Shown piece by piece: positions 38,028-46,982 of a DNA stretch of 64,000 nucleotides. A program made the position numbers and the translations under genes. The first letter of the stretch is position 1, and each line of letters starts with the position of its first letter. Below the pieces are notes generated by a model, which saw only the letters and a list, made by a program, of their open reading frames with translations, had not been told where the DNA came from and searched no databases. The stretch comes from Schleiferiaceae bacterium (GTDB taxonomy: Bacteria > Bacteroidota > Bacteroidia > Flavobacteriales > Schleiferiaceae), in NCBI GenBank assembly GCA_018402665.1, contig JAGYIN010000003.1, forward strand, positions 124,001 to 188,000, given 5' to 3'.

Positions 38028-39701
38028 CTATTGACCTTTAAAGGAATTGCGATCATACAGCACCTCACCGCCAACTATAGTTTTGACCACACGGGTGCTT
38101 TCACGCAGGTCAGGGGAGTAGTTCAAAAGATCTGTAGTTAAGACGGTGAAATTGGCTTGTTGACCTAAGGCAATGCTTCCGTAAGCCTCTTCGCCAAAAG
38201 CACTATAGGCGGCGCCAGAGGTCATTGCGTAAATGGCCATTCCTGGGCTAACGGTTTGATCGGGTAAAAATCCGCCCTCAGGCCAATGGTTCTTGTTCTG
38301 GCGGGTGGTTGCCGCGAAGAAAGTGGCTAAGGGGTCGATGTGTTCGATCGGAAAATCGGTCCCAAAGGCGACCCTTTCATTCGAAGCATTAAAAATTCTT
38401 CGGTAGCTGTATGCGTGTTGAATACGGTGTGGCCCCAGGCGATCTTCGGCCCAATACATGTCGCTTGTCGCGTGCGTCGGCTGTACGGAAGCTATGATGT
38501 TCGGATGCGCATAATAAACACTGTCTTCTGGGGTCATGATTTGCGCATGTTCCACCCTGAATCTTAGGTCTGCAATGGTGTCCAATTGGCTGAAACTCTC
38601 TAATAAAACGTGGTGTGCGCTATCTCCAATAGCATGAACACAAAGCTGCCATCCGTTTTCAACGCATCGCTCGCGCAATCCATCGAGTTGTCTCGGACTC
38701 AGAAGTGGTAGACCGTAATGATCCGGTAAGTCATGGTAAGGGTCACGCAGTAAAGCGCCTCTTGAACCTAAGGCACCATCGAGATAGGCTTTGACACTTT
38801 TTACTCTAAGAAGCGGTTTTTCGATAGGACCGTTTGACTCGAAATATGCCAAGTCTTCTTCATTGTTGCTGATCATTGCATTTACAAAAAGATGGAATTG
38901 CCCCTCTTCTTGCAATGAGTCTAATAAAAGGATTTGGCTCGCTGTAAGTCCTGCATCAGTCATCGCCGTGAGTCCATATTTCACTAAACTGTCTTGTGCT
39001 TGAAGCAATGCTGCACGCCAATACCTGTTGGTTAGTTTTGGTAAAGTGACTAAAGATGCTGCATGATCCACAAGCACGCCGTCAAGAATTTGTCCGCCTT
39101 CAATGGCTGTACTGGACGAAATGGAAAAAGTGTCGAGCACGGTCTGATTGACCCAAGCTGCATGTCCGTCAATACGAGTGAGGCAGATGAGTTTATTTGA
39201 AAATTCAGCGAGGTCTTTGGCCATTGGGAATTCTTGCGGTGTCCAATCGTTTTGGTCCCAGCCGCGACCGATGATCCAACGTTCGTTGGGATGTCGCTCA
39301 ACGTATGCTTTGATGCGCTCAATACACTCCTGTTTCGATGAGGCACCGATCAGGTTTACGGTACTTAAGGTTCGTGCATACCCAAATAGGTGTCCGTGTG
39401 CATCAATGAATCCGGGGTAGAGGTGTTGCCCTTCTAAGGACAGGGTCTCTTTCGCTTTCGGAAGTGTCTTGCCTCGACTGTGGTCCAGTATCGAAGTGAT
39501 TTTACCGTCCTTGATTCCGATGGAATATTGTGGCTGTTCAGCGTCACTTTTTGGTGTATTGTAAGGGGTGTGCAATTCGAAGTTCGTTAACAACAGATCA
39601 AATTCCTCGGCTGGGGTACAATTGCTCAGTGAGAAGATGAAGAGAAGGTTATAAACAACAAATCGGACAAAAGTGTGGGAAAGATTGCGCATAGAATACA
39701 A
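38028..39701 (-). CDS. Secreted/lipoprotein amidohydrolase (YtcJ-like)
   Basis: 'LYPGFIDAHGHLFGYARTL', 'WIIGRGWDQNDW', 'QLCVHAIGDSAHHVLLE', 'VAFGTDFPIEHIDPLATFFAATTRQN'; hydrophobic N-term ending 'FSLSNC'. Confidence 0.9.
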   Translation of the reverse strand: MYSMRNLSHTFVRFVVYNLLFIFSLSNCTPAEEFDLLLTNFELHTPYNTPKSDAEQPQYSIGIKDGKITSILDHSRGKTLPKAKETLSLEGQHLYPGFIDAHGHLFGYARTLSTVNLIGASSKQECIERIKAYVERHPNERWIIGRGWDQNDWTPQEFPMAKDLAEFSNKLICLTRIDGHAAWVNQTVLDTFSISSSTAIEGGQILDGVLVDHAASLVTLPKLTNRYWRAALLQAQDSLVKYGLTAMTDAGLTASQILLLDSLQEEGQFHLFVNAMISNNEEDLAYFESNGPIEKPLLRVKSVKAYLDGALGSRGALLRDPYHDLPDHYGLPLLSPRQLDGLRERCVENGWQLCVHAIGDSAHHVLLESFSQLDTIADLRFRVEHAQIMTPEDSVYYAHPNIIASVQPTHATSDMYWAEDRLGPHRIQHAYSYRRIFNASNERVAFGTDFPIEHIDPLATFFAATTRQNKNHWPEGGFLPDQTVSPGMAIYAMTSGAAYSAFGEEAYGSIALGQQANFTVLTTDLLNYSPDLRESTRVVKTIVGGEVLYDRNSFKGQ

Positions 39702-39722
39702 ATGAGTTGGTACAAGAATACC

Positions 39723-39730
39723 TAAATTTG
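39723..39730 (+). promoter_or_regulatory. Candidate -7 box upstream of purL
   Basis: TAAATTTG matches TAnnTTTG, 19 nt before the likely ATG start. Confidence 0.3.
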
Positions 39731-39748
39731 CTCAAATTCTTTTCAATA

Positions 39749-41977
39749 ATGAACAGCACTGCCGTAGCCACTTTAGAACAGGCTCAAGAAATGGGCCTCC
39801 GCCCCGAAGAGTTTGATAAAATCAAAGAGATTTTAGGACGCAACCCCAACTACCTGGAACTTTCTGTTTATGGTGTCATGTGGAGTGAGCACTGTTCTTA
39901 TAAAAACTCCATCGTTTGGTTGAAAAAACTTCCAAAAAAAGGCCCTCACATGCTTGTAGAAGCAGGAGAGGAAAATGCCGGTTTGGTGGACATAGGTGAT
40001 GGATTAGCGTGTTGTTTTAAAATCGAATCACACAATCATCCTTCTGCAGTAGAGCCGTATCAAGGTGCTGCAACTGGAGTAGGCGGAATTAACCGCGATA
40101 TCTTTACCATGGGTGCGCGCCCTATAGCGCAACTGAATTCATTGCGTTTTGGGAAGCCTACAGAGGACCGTACGAAATGGTTAGTGAAAGGGGTGAGTAA
40201 AGGTATCGGAGATTATGGAAATGCCTTTGGTATTCCCATTGTCGGCGGCGAAGTCTACTTTGACGAATGTTACCATCAAAATCCATTAGTGAATGCCTTC
40301 TCCGCAGGTATTGTTGAGGTAGGCAAGCAAATTTCCGCGACTTCTTCGGGTGTCGGTAACCCTGTGTTTATTGTGGGTTCTGCTACTGGAAAAGACGGTA
40401 TTCACGGTGCTTCTTTTGCTTCAAAGGATCTCGATGAAGATTCGGCTGAAGACATCCCTTCTGTACAGGTTGGTGATCCTTTCCAAGAAAAATTGCTCTT
40501 AGAAGCAACCATGGAATTGGCAACTACAGATGCTGTAGTGGGCATGCAAGATATGGGAGCCGCAGGGATTACCTGTTCTTCCTGTGAAATGTCAGCGGCT
40601 GGAGAGCACGGTATGGATATTTGGTTAGATAAAGTACCGCTTCGTCAAAATATGGAGCCTTGGGAAATCTTATTGTCTGAATCGCAGGAGCGTATGCTGA
40701 TTGTGGTGGAAAAAGGAAAAGAGCAGAAAGTGCTTGATATTTTTGACAAATGGGATTTAGAGTGTGAAGAGATAGGTGTAGTTACTGAAGGAGGAACGGT
40801 GAATTACTATTGGGATGGCGAGCTCATGGGTACTGTCCCGGCAGAAAGTGCTGTTTTAGGTGGTGGTGCACCGGTTTACCACAGAGAATGGTCGGAGCCT
40901 CCGTACTACCAAGAATTTAAAAAGTTTGACATCAACACAGTTGAGGAGCCTGTAGATTTGAAATCGATTGCGACGAAAATGGTGGCGCTTCCAAACATTG
41001 CTTCAAAACGCTTTATTTACGAGCAGTACGATAGTATGGTTGGTACCCGAAACATGGGGACTAATGATCCTTCAGATGCGGGTGTCGTAAACATAAAAGG
41101 CACGGACAAGGCGCTTGCAATGAGCGTGGATTGTAACAGTAGGTTTGTAAATGCAGATCCTGAAGTTGGATGTGCTATGGCCGTTTCTGAAGCAGCGAGA
41201 AACATTACTTGCTCAGGCGGTATTCCATCTGCAGTGACGAATTGTTTGAACTTTGGGAACCCCTATAACCCTGAGGTGTACTGGCAGTTCGTAGGTTCAA
41301 TCAAAGGAATGAGCGCGGCTTGTGAAAAATTTGAAACGCCAGTAACTGGAGGGAACGTTAGTTTTTACAACCAGACGCAGATCGGAGATAAAATTGAGCC
41401 GGTATTCCCTACACCTACCATAGGGATGATCGGTGTGGTCGAGGATAAAAAGTTCATTACCACGCTAAGCTACAAGGCTAAGGGTGATTTGATTTTTATG
41501 ATTGGTGCGAACCGCGATGATATTTCTTCATCACAGTATTTGGTTAACATCCACGGCATATTGAACAGTTCTACTCCGCACTTTGACCTAGAAGAAGAGT
41601 ACGCGAATCAGAAGCAAGTACAGATGTTGATTCGTGAAGGAGTTCTGAATAGTGCTCACGATTTAAGTGAAGGCGGACTTTGGGTAGGCTTACTAGAGAA
41701 AGGCTTCGCTTCTGGGCTAGGATTTGATATTACATTGCCTGCGGAGTATAGAAAAGATGCAGTGCTCTTTGGCGAGGCTGCCTCGAGAATTCTAGTAACG
41801 GTAAGTGAAGAAAATAAAGATCAGTTTATCGACTTAATGATGCTCAATGGCTGTGACTTTGATCTTCTGGGTCATGTTACTAAAGGAAGCATACGCGTTG
41901 ATGACGAAGATTGGGGTAACGTAAGTGACTTCCAAAATATTTACGATAATGCACTTGGAACTATATTGAGTGCATAA
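39749..41977 (+). CDS. purL: Phosphoribosylformylglycinamidine synthase, small (PurS/PurQ-dependent) PurL
   Basis: 'YGVMWSEHCSYKNS', 'KIESHNHPSAVEPYQGAATGVGGINRDIFTMGARPIA', 'MQDMGAAGITCSSCEMSAAG'; ~740 aa. Start moved from TTG 39707 to ATG 39749. Confidence 0.95.
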   Translation: MNSTAVATLEQAQEMGLRPEEFDKIKEILGRNPNYLELSVYGVMWSEHCSYKNSIVWLKKLPKKGPHMLVEAGEENAGLVDIGDGLACCFKIESHNHPSAVEPYQGAATGVGGINRDIFTMGARPIAQLNSLRFGKPTEDRTKWLVKGVSKGIGDYGNAFGIPIVGGEVYFDECYHQNPLVNAFSAGIVEVGKQISATSSGVGNPVFIVGSATGKDGIHGASFASKDLDEDSAEDIPSVQVGDPFQEKLLLEATMELATTDAVVGMQDMGAAGITCSSCEMSAAGEHGMDIWLDKVPLRQNMEPWEILLSESQERMLIVVEKGKEQKVLDIFDKWDLECEEIGVVTEGGTVNYYWDGELMGTVPAESAVLGGGAPVYHREWSEPPYYQEFKKFDINTVEEPVDLKSIATKMVALPNIASKRFIYEQYDSMVGTRNMGTNDPSDAGVVNIKGTDKALAMSVDCNSRFVNADPEVGCAMAVSEAARNITCSGGIPSAVTNCLNFGNPYNPEVYWQFVGSIKGMSAACEKFETPVTGGNVSFYNQTQIGDKIEPVFPTPTIGMIGVVEDKKFITTLSYKAKGDLIFMIGANRDDISSSQYLVNIHGILNSSTPHFDLEEEYANQKQVQMLIREGVLNSAHDLSEGGLWVGLLEKGFASGLGFDITLPAEYRKDAVLFGEAASRILVTVSEENKDQFIDLMMLNGCDFDLLGHVTKGSIRVDDEDWGNVSDFQNIYDNALGTILSA

Positions 41978-42003
41978 ATCGAATTTTTTGATTAAAATTT
42001 TGG

Positions 42004-42036
42004 ACGGCCTTTACGAGAGTAGAGGCCGTTTTCTTT
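42004..42036 (+). terminator. Probable intrinsic terminator after purL
   Basis: ACGGCCT-N12-AGGCCGT followed by TTTTCTTT. Confidence 0.6.
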
Positions 42037-42040
42037 GAAA

Positions 42041-42925
42041 TTAAATTTCAATAACGAAGCCAGAGTGAACCAGAGGTTGGATTCTGTTTTTAATAAGCAC
42101 TCTTGAGTGTTGAGTTAATTCGATTGAAAACCATAGATTTTCATATAATCGTACTCTCATTCTTTCAGATAGATGTAGACTGTGAAACTTGGTATTTGCC
42201 TGAAGGCTTAAAGAAGCTCCGAAATAGGTGTCAAAACTAATATCATTAGATGCATCTGTGGAGTAAACAGCAGATACACATTGCATATCCATACTCTGCG
42301 CAACATTGAATAAATAACCTAAGTCAGTATATCCTCTTAAATCAATGCCGAAATCGTCTTTAAAGTAATAGCTGATACCTCCCATTGTGTAATGACTACC
42401 AAAAGCAAATGTGGTAAGCGTGTTACGATTTTTTGAACGTTGATATTTTGCTATGCCATTGTTTCTACCGGTCGCCGGAATTCCATATTTCAGTCCAAAT
42501 TGTAATGAATGAATGTTTTGGTCTTTCCACCGATCAGGAAAAACATGCATATAACTTGCGGTTAAACTAAGATTTTCGATTACATAGCGCTCGTATTGAA
42601 GTGATGGAGCAATGTCAAAAAATAGGTTATGGGAGAATTGAGTAAATAATCCTAGTCCCAGATGAATATGCGATTGTCTATCAATAGAAATCCTTTTTGT
42701 CATTCCTAGCCATTGATTCTGAGATTTGGAACTGTCAATGAGTGATGAGAATTGATAAACTTTTAATGCACTATTCGAACGAAAGTCCAAAGAAGTACCA
42801 AAACTGGCAAATGGGTAACCTCCACTAAGTTCTAGATTCAATTTTGGACTCTCTTGCTTTCTGAAATTCTGAGCAAAAGAAATATAAGGGCATACTAAAA
42901 GCGCTATAATGATTATTTTTTTCAC
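42041..42925 (-). CDS. Secreted hypothetical protein, outer-membrane barrel-like
   Basis: Signal peptide 'MKKIIIIALLVCPYISFAQ'; many alternating aromatic/polar strands; no recognised family. Confidence 0.6.
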   Translation of the reverse strand: MKKIIIIALLVCPYISFAQNFRKQESPKLNLELSGGYPFASFGTSLDFRSNSALKVYQFSSLIDSSKSQNQWLGMTKRISIDRQSHIHLGLGLFTQFSHNLFFDIAPSLQYERYVIENLSLTASYMHVFPDRWKDQNIHSLQFGLKYGIPATGRNNGIAKYQRSKNRNTLTTFAFGSHYTMGGISYYFKDDFGIDLRGYTDLGYLFNVAQSMDMQCVSAVYSTDASNDISFDTYFGASLSLQANTKFHSLHLSERMRVRLYENLWFSIELTQHSRVLIKNRIQPLVHSGFVIEI

Positions 42926-42980
42926 GAAAAGCTTATAGTTTTAGGTGAAATTAAATAAATAGTTCAAACACAAGAGAGTA

Positions 42981-43883
42981 TTATTGGTAATAATTCATGC
43001 AAACACGAAAGGTATTCGCATGTGCTTCAATAATGGTTTTGATATCGGGGCTGTAGCCTCCGCCCATGTTGATGACTAGAGGGATAGCACGATCGTAACA
43101 ACGCGAGATTACAGCAATATCGCGGTCTTTACAACCGTGGAGTGTAAGTCCCATGCGCCCGAGTTTATCACTTTCAAGTACATCTACGCCACTTTGAAAG
43201 AATACCAACTCTGGTTGGACCTTTTCGAAGAGTTCATCCAGCGTTTCGTTCAATAGCCGGAGGTAGGTCTTGTCCTCAATGTAATCGGGTAGGGGTAGGT
43301 CTAAATCACTGGATTCTTTAAGGTACGGGTAGTTTTTTTCACCGTGCATCGAGAATGTGAAAATTCGTGAGTCATCAGCGGCCATGGCAGCTGTGCCATT
43401 GCCTTGATGTACGTCGAGGTCAACGACCAAAATGCGAGTGATGCCGCTGTGATCCAATGCGTGGTGCGCTGCGAGCATGATGTCATTGAGCATGCAAAAA
43501 CCTTCTCCACGATCGTAAAAAGCATGGTGCGTACCGCCCGCTATATTTAAGGAACAACCGTATTCAATAGCAAATAAGGTATTATCGATGGTGCCTTGTC
43601 CTATGGTTCGTTCGCGTTCAATAAGTTGGGCGCTCCAAGGAAAACCAATTTTACGCTGGGCCTTTCCATCAATACTTCCATCCAGTAAACTTTGAAAGTA
43701 GTCCGGACAGTGCGTGCGCAGGATTTGTGTTTCTGAGGCAAGATCTGGGGCAAAGAAGTTTTCCTTTGTCAAGGTGCCTTCGTACAACAATTGCTGAGGC
43801 AAAAGGCTGTATTTGGACATAGGAAACCTGTGGTTGTCCGGTAATTGATGATGGTAAATGGGCGCCCAGGCGACTTTTATCAT
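42981..43883 (-). CDS. Histone deacetylase-like amidohydrolase family protein
   Basis: 'GGTHHAFYDRGEGFCMLNDIMLAAHHAL', 'ILVVDLDVHQGNGTAAMAADDSRIFTFSMHGEKNYP', 'LVFFQSGVDVLESDKLGRMGLTLHG', 'INMGGGYSPD'. Confidence 0.92.
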   Translation of the reverse strand: MIKVAWAPIYHHQLPDNHRFPMSKYSLLPQQLLYEGTLTKENFFAPDLASETQILRTHCPDYFQSLLDGSIDGKAQRKIGFPWSAQLIERERTIGQGTIDNTLFAIEYGCSLNIAGGTHHAFYDRGEGFCMLNDIMLAAHHALDHSGITRILVVDLDVHQGNGTAAMAADDSRIFTFSMHGEKNYPYLKESSDLDLPLPDYIEDKTYLRLLNETLDELFEKVQPELVFFQSGVDVLESDKLGRMGLTLHGCKDRDIAVISRCYDRAIPLVINMGGGYSPDIKTIIEAHANTFRVCMNYYQ

Positions 43884-43884
43884 G

Positions 43885-46302
43885 TTAGTGCCGCAACACA
43901 GCGCCGGTACGTTTGTTCAGTTGGTCTAAAATGCGTTGAACCGTTTTATCTACCGCTTTATCGTTGAGTGTTTTGTTCGCATCCTGGAAGATCATGCCTA
44001 CCGCATAACTTTTCTTATCTGCGGGGAGTTTATCGCCTTCATACACATCAAAAAGAAATGCATTAGTCAATAGACCTTTGCCGACTTGCATAATGCAATC
44101 TTCTATATTTTGATACTGCTCAGAACGGTCAACCAATAAGGCTAAATCACGTCGAACAGATGGAAATTTAGGTAAGCTTTTGAAGAGCGAGGCGCCACGT
44201 TGCAGTGTAAGTTGCTTGCACTGTTCCCAGTTGATGCTTGCATGCACAACGGCATCTTTAATGTCAAAATGTTTTAGAACGGCCGGATGGACGGTACCTA
44301 AATAGCCGACTGTGCTTTTTCCTGATTTTAAAGCTACATATTCGCCATACAGTGAATGCTGTTGAGCGGTAAAGGTTGCCGGCAGTCCCAATCGGTCAAA
44401 CAGCCCTTCAAGCAGTCCTTTCATCCAGAAGTAATCATTCTTTTGACGGGTAGAATTCCAATAGTTTTCACCCTGAGCACCGGCAGCGAAAAGGTCTAGT
44501 TGCGTATTCTCGTAATAGCCGTTTGCTCCTTTTCCGTAGGTTTTTCCGCGTTCGAAGAATCGTAAGTTCGGCTGCTGTCGCTTTTGGTTAAAACTTATGG
44601 CTTGCAGACCTCCAAAAAGTAAATTATTACGCATCACGTTCAGATCAAGGCTCAATGGATTGAGCATTTCAATGAGGGATGAGGAAACTTCAGGCAGGAG
44701 TGTGGTATAGTCCGTTCCTTTCGCAAGGCTGTTGTTCATGATTTCATAGAAGCCATTTCCGGTCAATTGATCCAGAACGCTACGCTCGATTTTTTCCGGA
44801 CGAGGATCGTGGGCTGCAACGCTTATGCGCATTTGATTTGGTACGGGAACTTCATTGAAGCCATAGATTCGCAGTAACTCTTCCGCCACATCTACATCGC
44901 GAGTGACGTCCACTCTATAGCTTGGTACTGAAACCGACCATAAATCACCTTCGACGCTCTTGATTTCAAAATCGAGGAGCTCAAGGATTTGAGTCATTTT
45001 CGCCGCGTCCAATTCGACGCCGATAAGTTTCAAAACTTTTGTTCGGCTGAAGGCAATTTCAATACGCGGGAATTCTTGCTGACCCTTTTGATCTCGAGCA
45101 CTGGCTGTTCCTCCTGTTAATTCGCAAAGCAATGCAACGGCATAGGCGTGTGCATCAATGGTTGCATTGGGATCAACGCCTCTTTCATAGCGGTAACTGG
45201 CATCTGAATTTATCGCATGACGTTTGGCTGTTTTTCGAACGCGAACGCTGTCGAAATAGGCACCTTCGAGGTAAATATTCTTTGTGGTTTCCGTTACGCC
45301 GCTATTTGCTCCACCCAGGACTCCTGCGATGCATAAGGGTTTCGAGGCGTCGGCAATAATGCAATCTTGCGGGTCCAATTCACGTTCCACTTCGTCTAGC
45401 GTAATGAGTTGTTCTCCCGCTTTCGCTTGACGAACGATCACGGTATCACCGTCTATAGTATCCGCATCAAATGCGTGTAAAGGGTGTCCGAAGGTGTGCA
45501 GTACAAAATTGGTACAATCAACCGCATTGTTTTTTGGTGTAAGACCAATTGCTATGAGGTGCTCCTTCAACCAATCCGGGCTCTCTTTAATAGTGACGTT
45601 CGAAATATAGGTTCCGTTATACGCTGGGCAACCGCTTTCATCTTCAATACGTAAGGCGATCGGGTTAACGACTGTTTCTGAGGCGGTTAGCTGAGGCAGC
45701 TCCAGGTCTGGAGCATGCATTCCTTTTGTAACCATCGCTGCACGTAAATCGCGGGCGACACCGATGTGTCCCATGGCATCTGTCCGGTTTGGGGTTAAGC
45801 CAATTTCGAAAACGAAATCACTTTCAACATCAAAAATGGTACTGCAGGGGGTTCCGGGTTTTAGCGCCGCATCGAGCACCAAAATGCCGTCATGGCCGCT
45901 GCCTAATCCCAATTCATCTTCCGCACAAATCATCCCTAGACTCTCTTCGCCGCGGATTTTCCCTTTTTTAACATTCAATTCTTCACCGCCAGGATATAAT
46001 GTGGTGCCAACAGTTGCAACAGGAACTTTTTGCCCGGCAGCAACGTTCGGCGCGCCACAAACAATTTGAACGGCTTCCTCCGCTCCAATATCAACGGTTG
46101 TAATACGCAGTCGATCTGCATTGGGATGTTGCTCGCAGGTAAGCACTTCTCCGACCACAACCCCACGTAGTCCACCAGGAATGGTTTCCACTTCTTCCAA
46201 GCCTTCAACTTCTAGGCCGGTATCAGTCAATAATTCACAGACGAGCTCCGGGTTGAGATCTATGGGTAAATAACGCTTAAGCCAGCGGTACGAAATCTTC
46301 AT
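43885..46302 (-). CDS. pheT: Phenylalanyl-tRNA synthetase beta subunit
   Basis: 'MKISYRWLKRYLPIDLNPELVCELLTDTGLEVEGLE', tRNA-binding 'QHPNADRLRITTVDIG', 'DRSEQYQNIEDCIMQVGKGLLTNAFLFDVYEGDKL'. Confidence 0.96.
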   Translation of the reverse strand: MKISYRWLKRYLPIDLNPELVCELLTDTGLEVEGLEEVETIPGGLRGVVVGEVLTCEQHPNADRLRITTVDIGAEEAVQIVCGAPNVAAGQKVPVATVGTTLYPGGEELNVKKGKIRGEESLGMICAEDELGLGSGHDGILVLDAALKPGTPCSTIFDVESDFVFEIGLTPNRTDAMGHIGVARDLRAAMVTKGMHAPDLELPQLTASETVVNPIALRIEDESGCPAYNGTYISNVTIKESPDWLKEHLIAIGLTPKNNAVDCTNFVLHTFGHPLHAFDADTIDGDTVIVRQAKAGEQLITLDEVERELDPQDCIIADASKPLCIAGVLGGANSGVTETTKNIYLEGAYFDSVRVRKTAKRHAINSDASYRYERGVDPNATIDAHAYAVALLCELTGGTASARDQKGQQEFPRIEIAFSRTKVLKLIGVELDAAKMTQILELLDFEIKSVEGDLWSVSVPSYRVDVTRDVDVAEELLRIYGFNEVPVPNQMRISVAAHDPRPEKIERSVLDQLTGNGFYEIMNNSLAKGTDYTTLLPEVSSSLIEMLNPLSLDLNVMRNNLLFGGLQAISFNQKRQQPNLRFFERGKTYGKGANGYYENTQLDLFAAGAQGENYWNSTRQKNDYFWMKGLLEGLFDRLGLPATFTAQQHSLYGEYVALKSGKSTVGYLGTVHPAVLKHFDIKDAVVHASINWEQCKQLTLQRGASLFKSLPKFPSVRRDLALLVDRSEQYQNIEDCIMQVGKGLLTNAFLFDVYEGDKLPADKKSYAVGMIFQDANKTLNDKAVDKTVQRILDQLNKRTGAVLRH

Positions 46303-46370
46303 TGAGTCAAAATTGATTGAACGTCAAAGTTACACTTTGCAGGACAATCGCAAAGGCTTTTTCGTCTGAA

Positions 46371-46976
46371 TTAGAACAGGTTGAAAAGTACCAATCCATA
46401 TATTCCGAAGCGGAGAAAGCGTACCAAGGTAAGTAGAACGAAGTGCTTGAAAGGGAACTTATTGAGCCCGCAAAGTTGACACACGATAGGGTAGGGCAAT
46501 GGGGTGAGGGCCGCAAGGACGATGAGCAGGCCTCCGAAGGTGCGTAACTGGTTTAAAGTGGCCGCATGGCGCTCAATAATGCGCTTCCTAATTACGTCGC
46601 GCGTGCGCAAAAATCGGCCAATAAAATAACTTGCGATACCAGCGCTATAGCTCAATGAAGCGAGAAAAAACAACATCCATCGCGGCTTCAGTGTTTCATC
46701 AGCCCATACGATGAGTAATTCAGGAGTGATGATTCCAAAACTTACTTCGCTCGCGAAAAACAGTCCCAACAATGCAGGCGTACTCAAAGCGAGCGTGATC
46801 CATTTGATGGCGGAATTAATATCTATCACCCATGCATCAAAGGCATAGAGCAGCCCTAGAACGGCCAGTATGGATCCTAAAAATTTGAAAAGATTCTTCC
46901 GAACAAAGGCATAACCACCTGAACGCCGGAGCAATCTGTGGTATCCTCGAAGAAATGCGGGTATTCGTTGTGGCAT
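46371..46976 (-). CDS. Small multipass membrane protein, VTT/DedA-like
   Basis: 'ALLGLFFASEVSFGIITPELLIVWA', 'GGLLIVLAALTPLPYPIVCQLCGLNKFPFKHFVLLTLVRFLRFGIYG'. Confidence 0.65.
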   Translation of the reverse strand: MPQRIPAFLRGYHRLLRRSGGYAFVRKNLFKFLGSILAVLGLLYAFDAWVIDINSAIKWITLALSTPALLGLFFASEVSFGIITPELLIVWADETLKPRWMLFFLASLSYSAGIASYFIGRFLRTRDVIRKRIIERHAATLNQLRTFGGLLIVLAALTPLPYPIVCQLCGLNKFPFKHFVLLTLVRFLRFGIYGLVLFNLF

Positions 46977-46982
46977 TGGGGG

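Noticed and set aside
42981-43883. HDAC-like gene as part of a novel NAD/acyl signalling system
   Set aside because: Common single-gene family in bacteria with no informative neighbours here.
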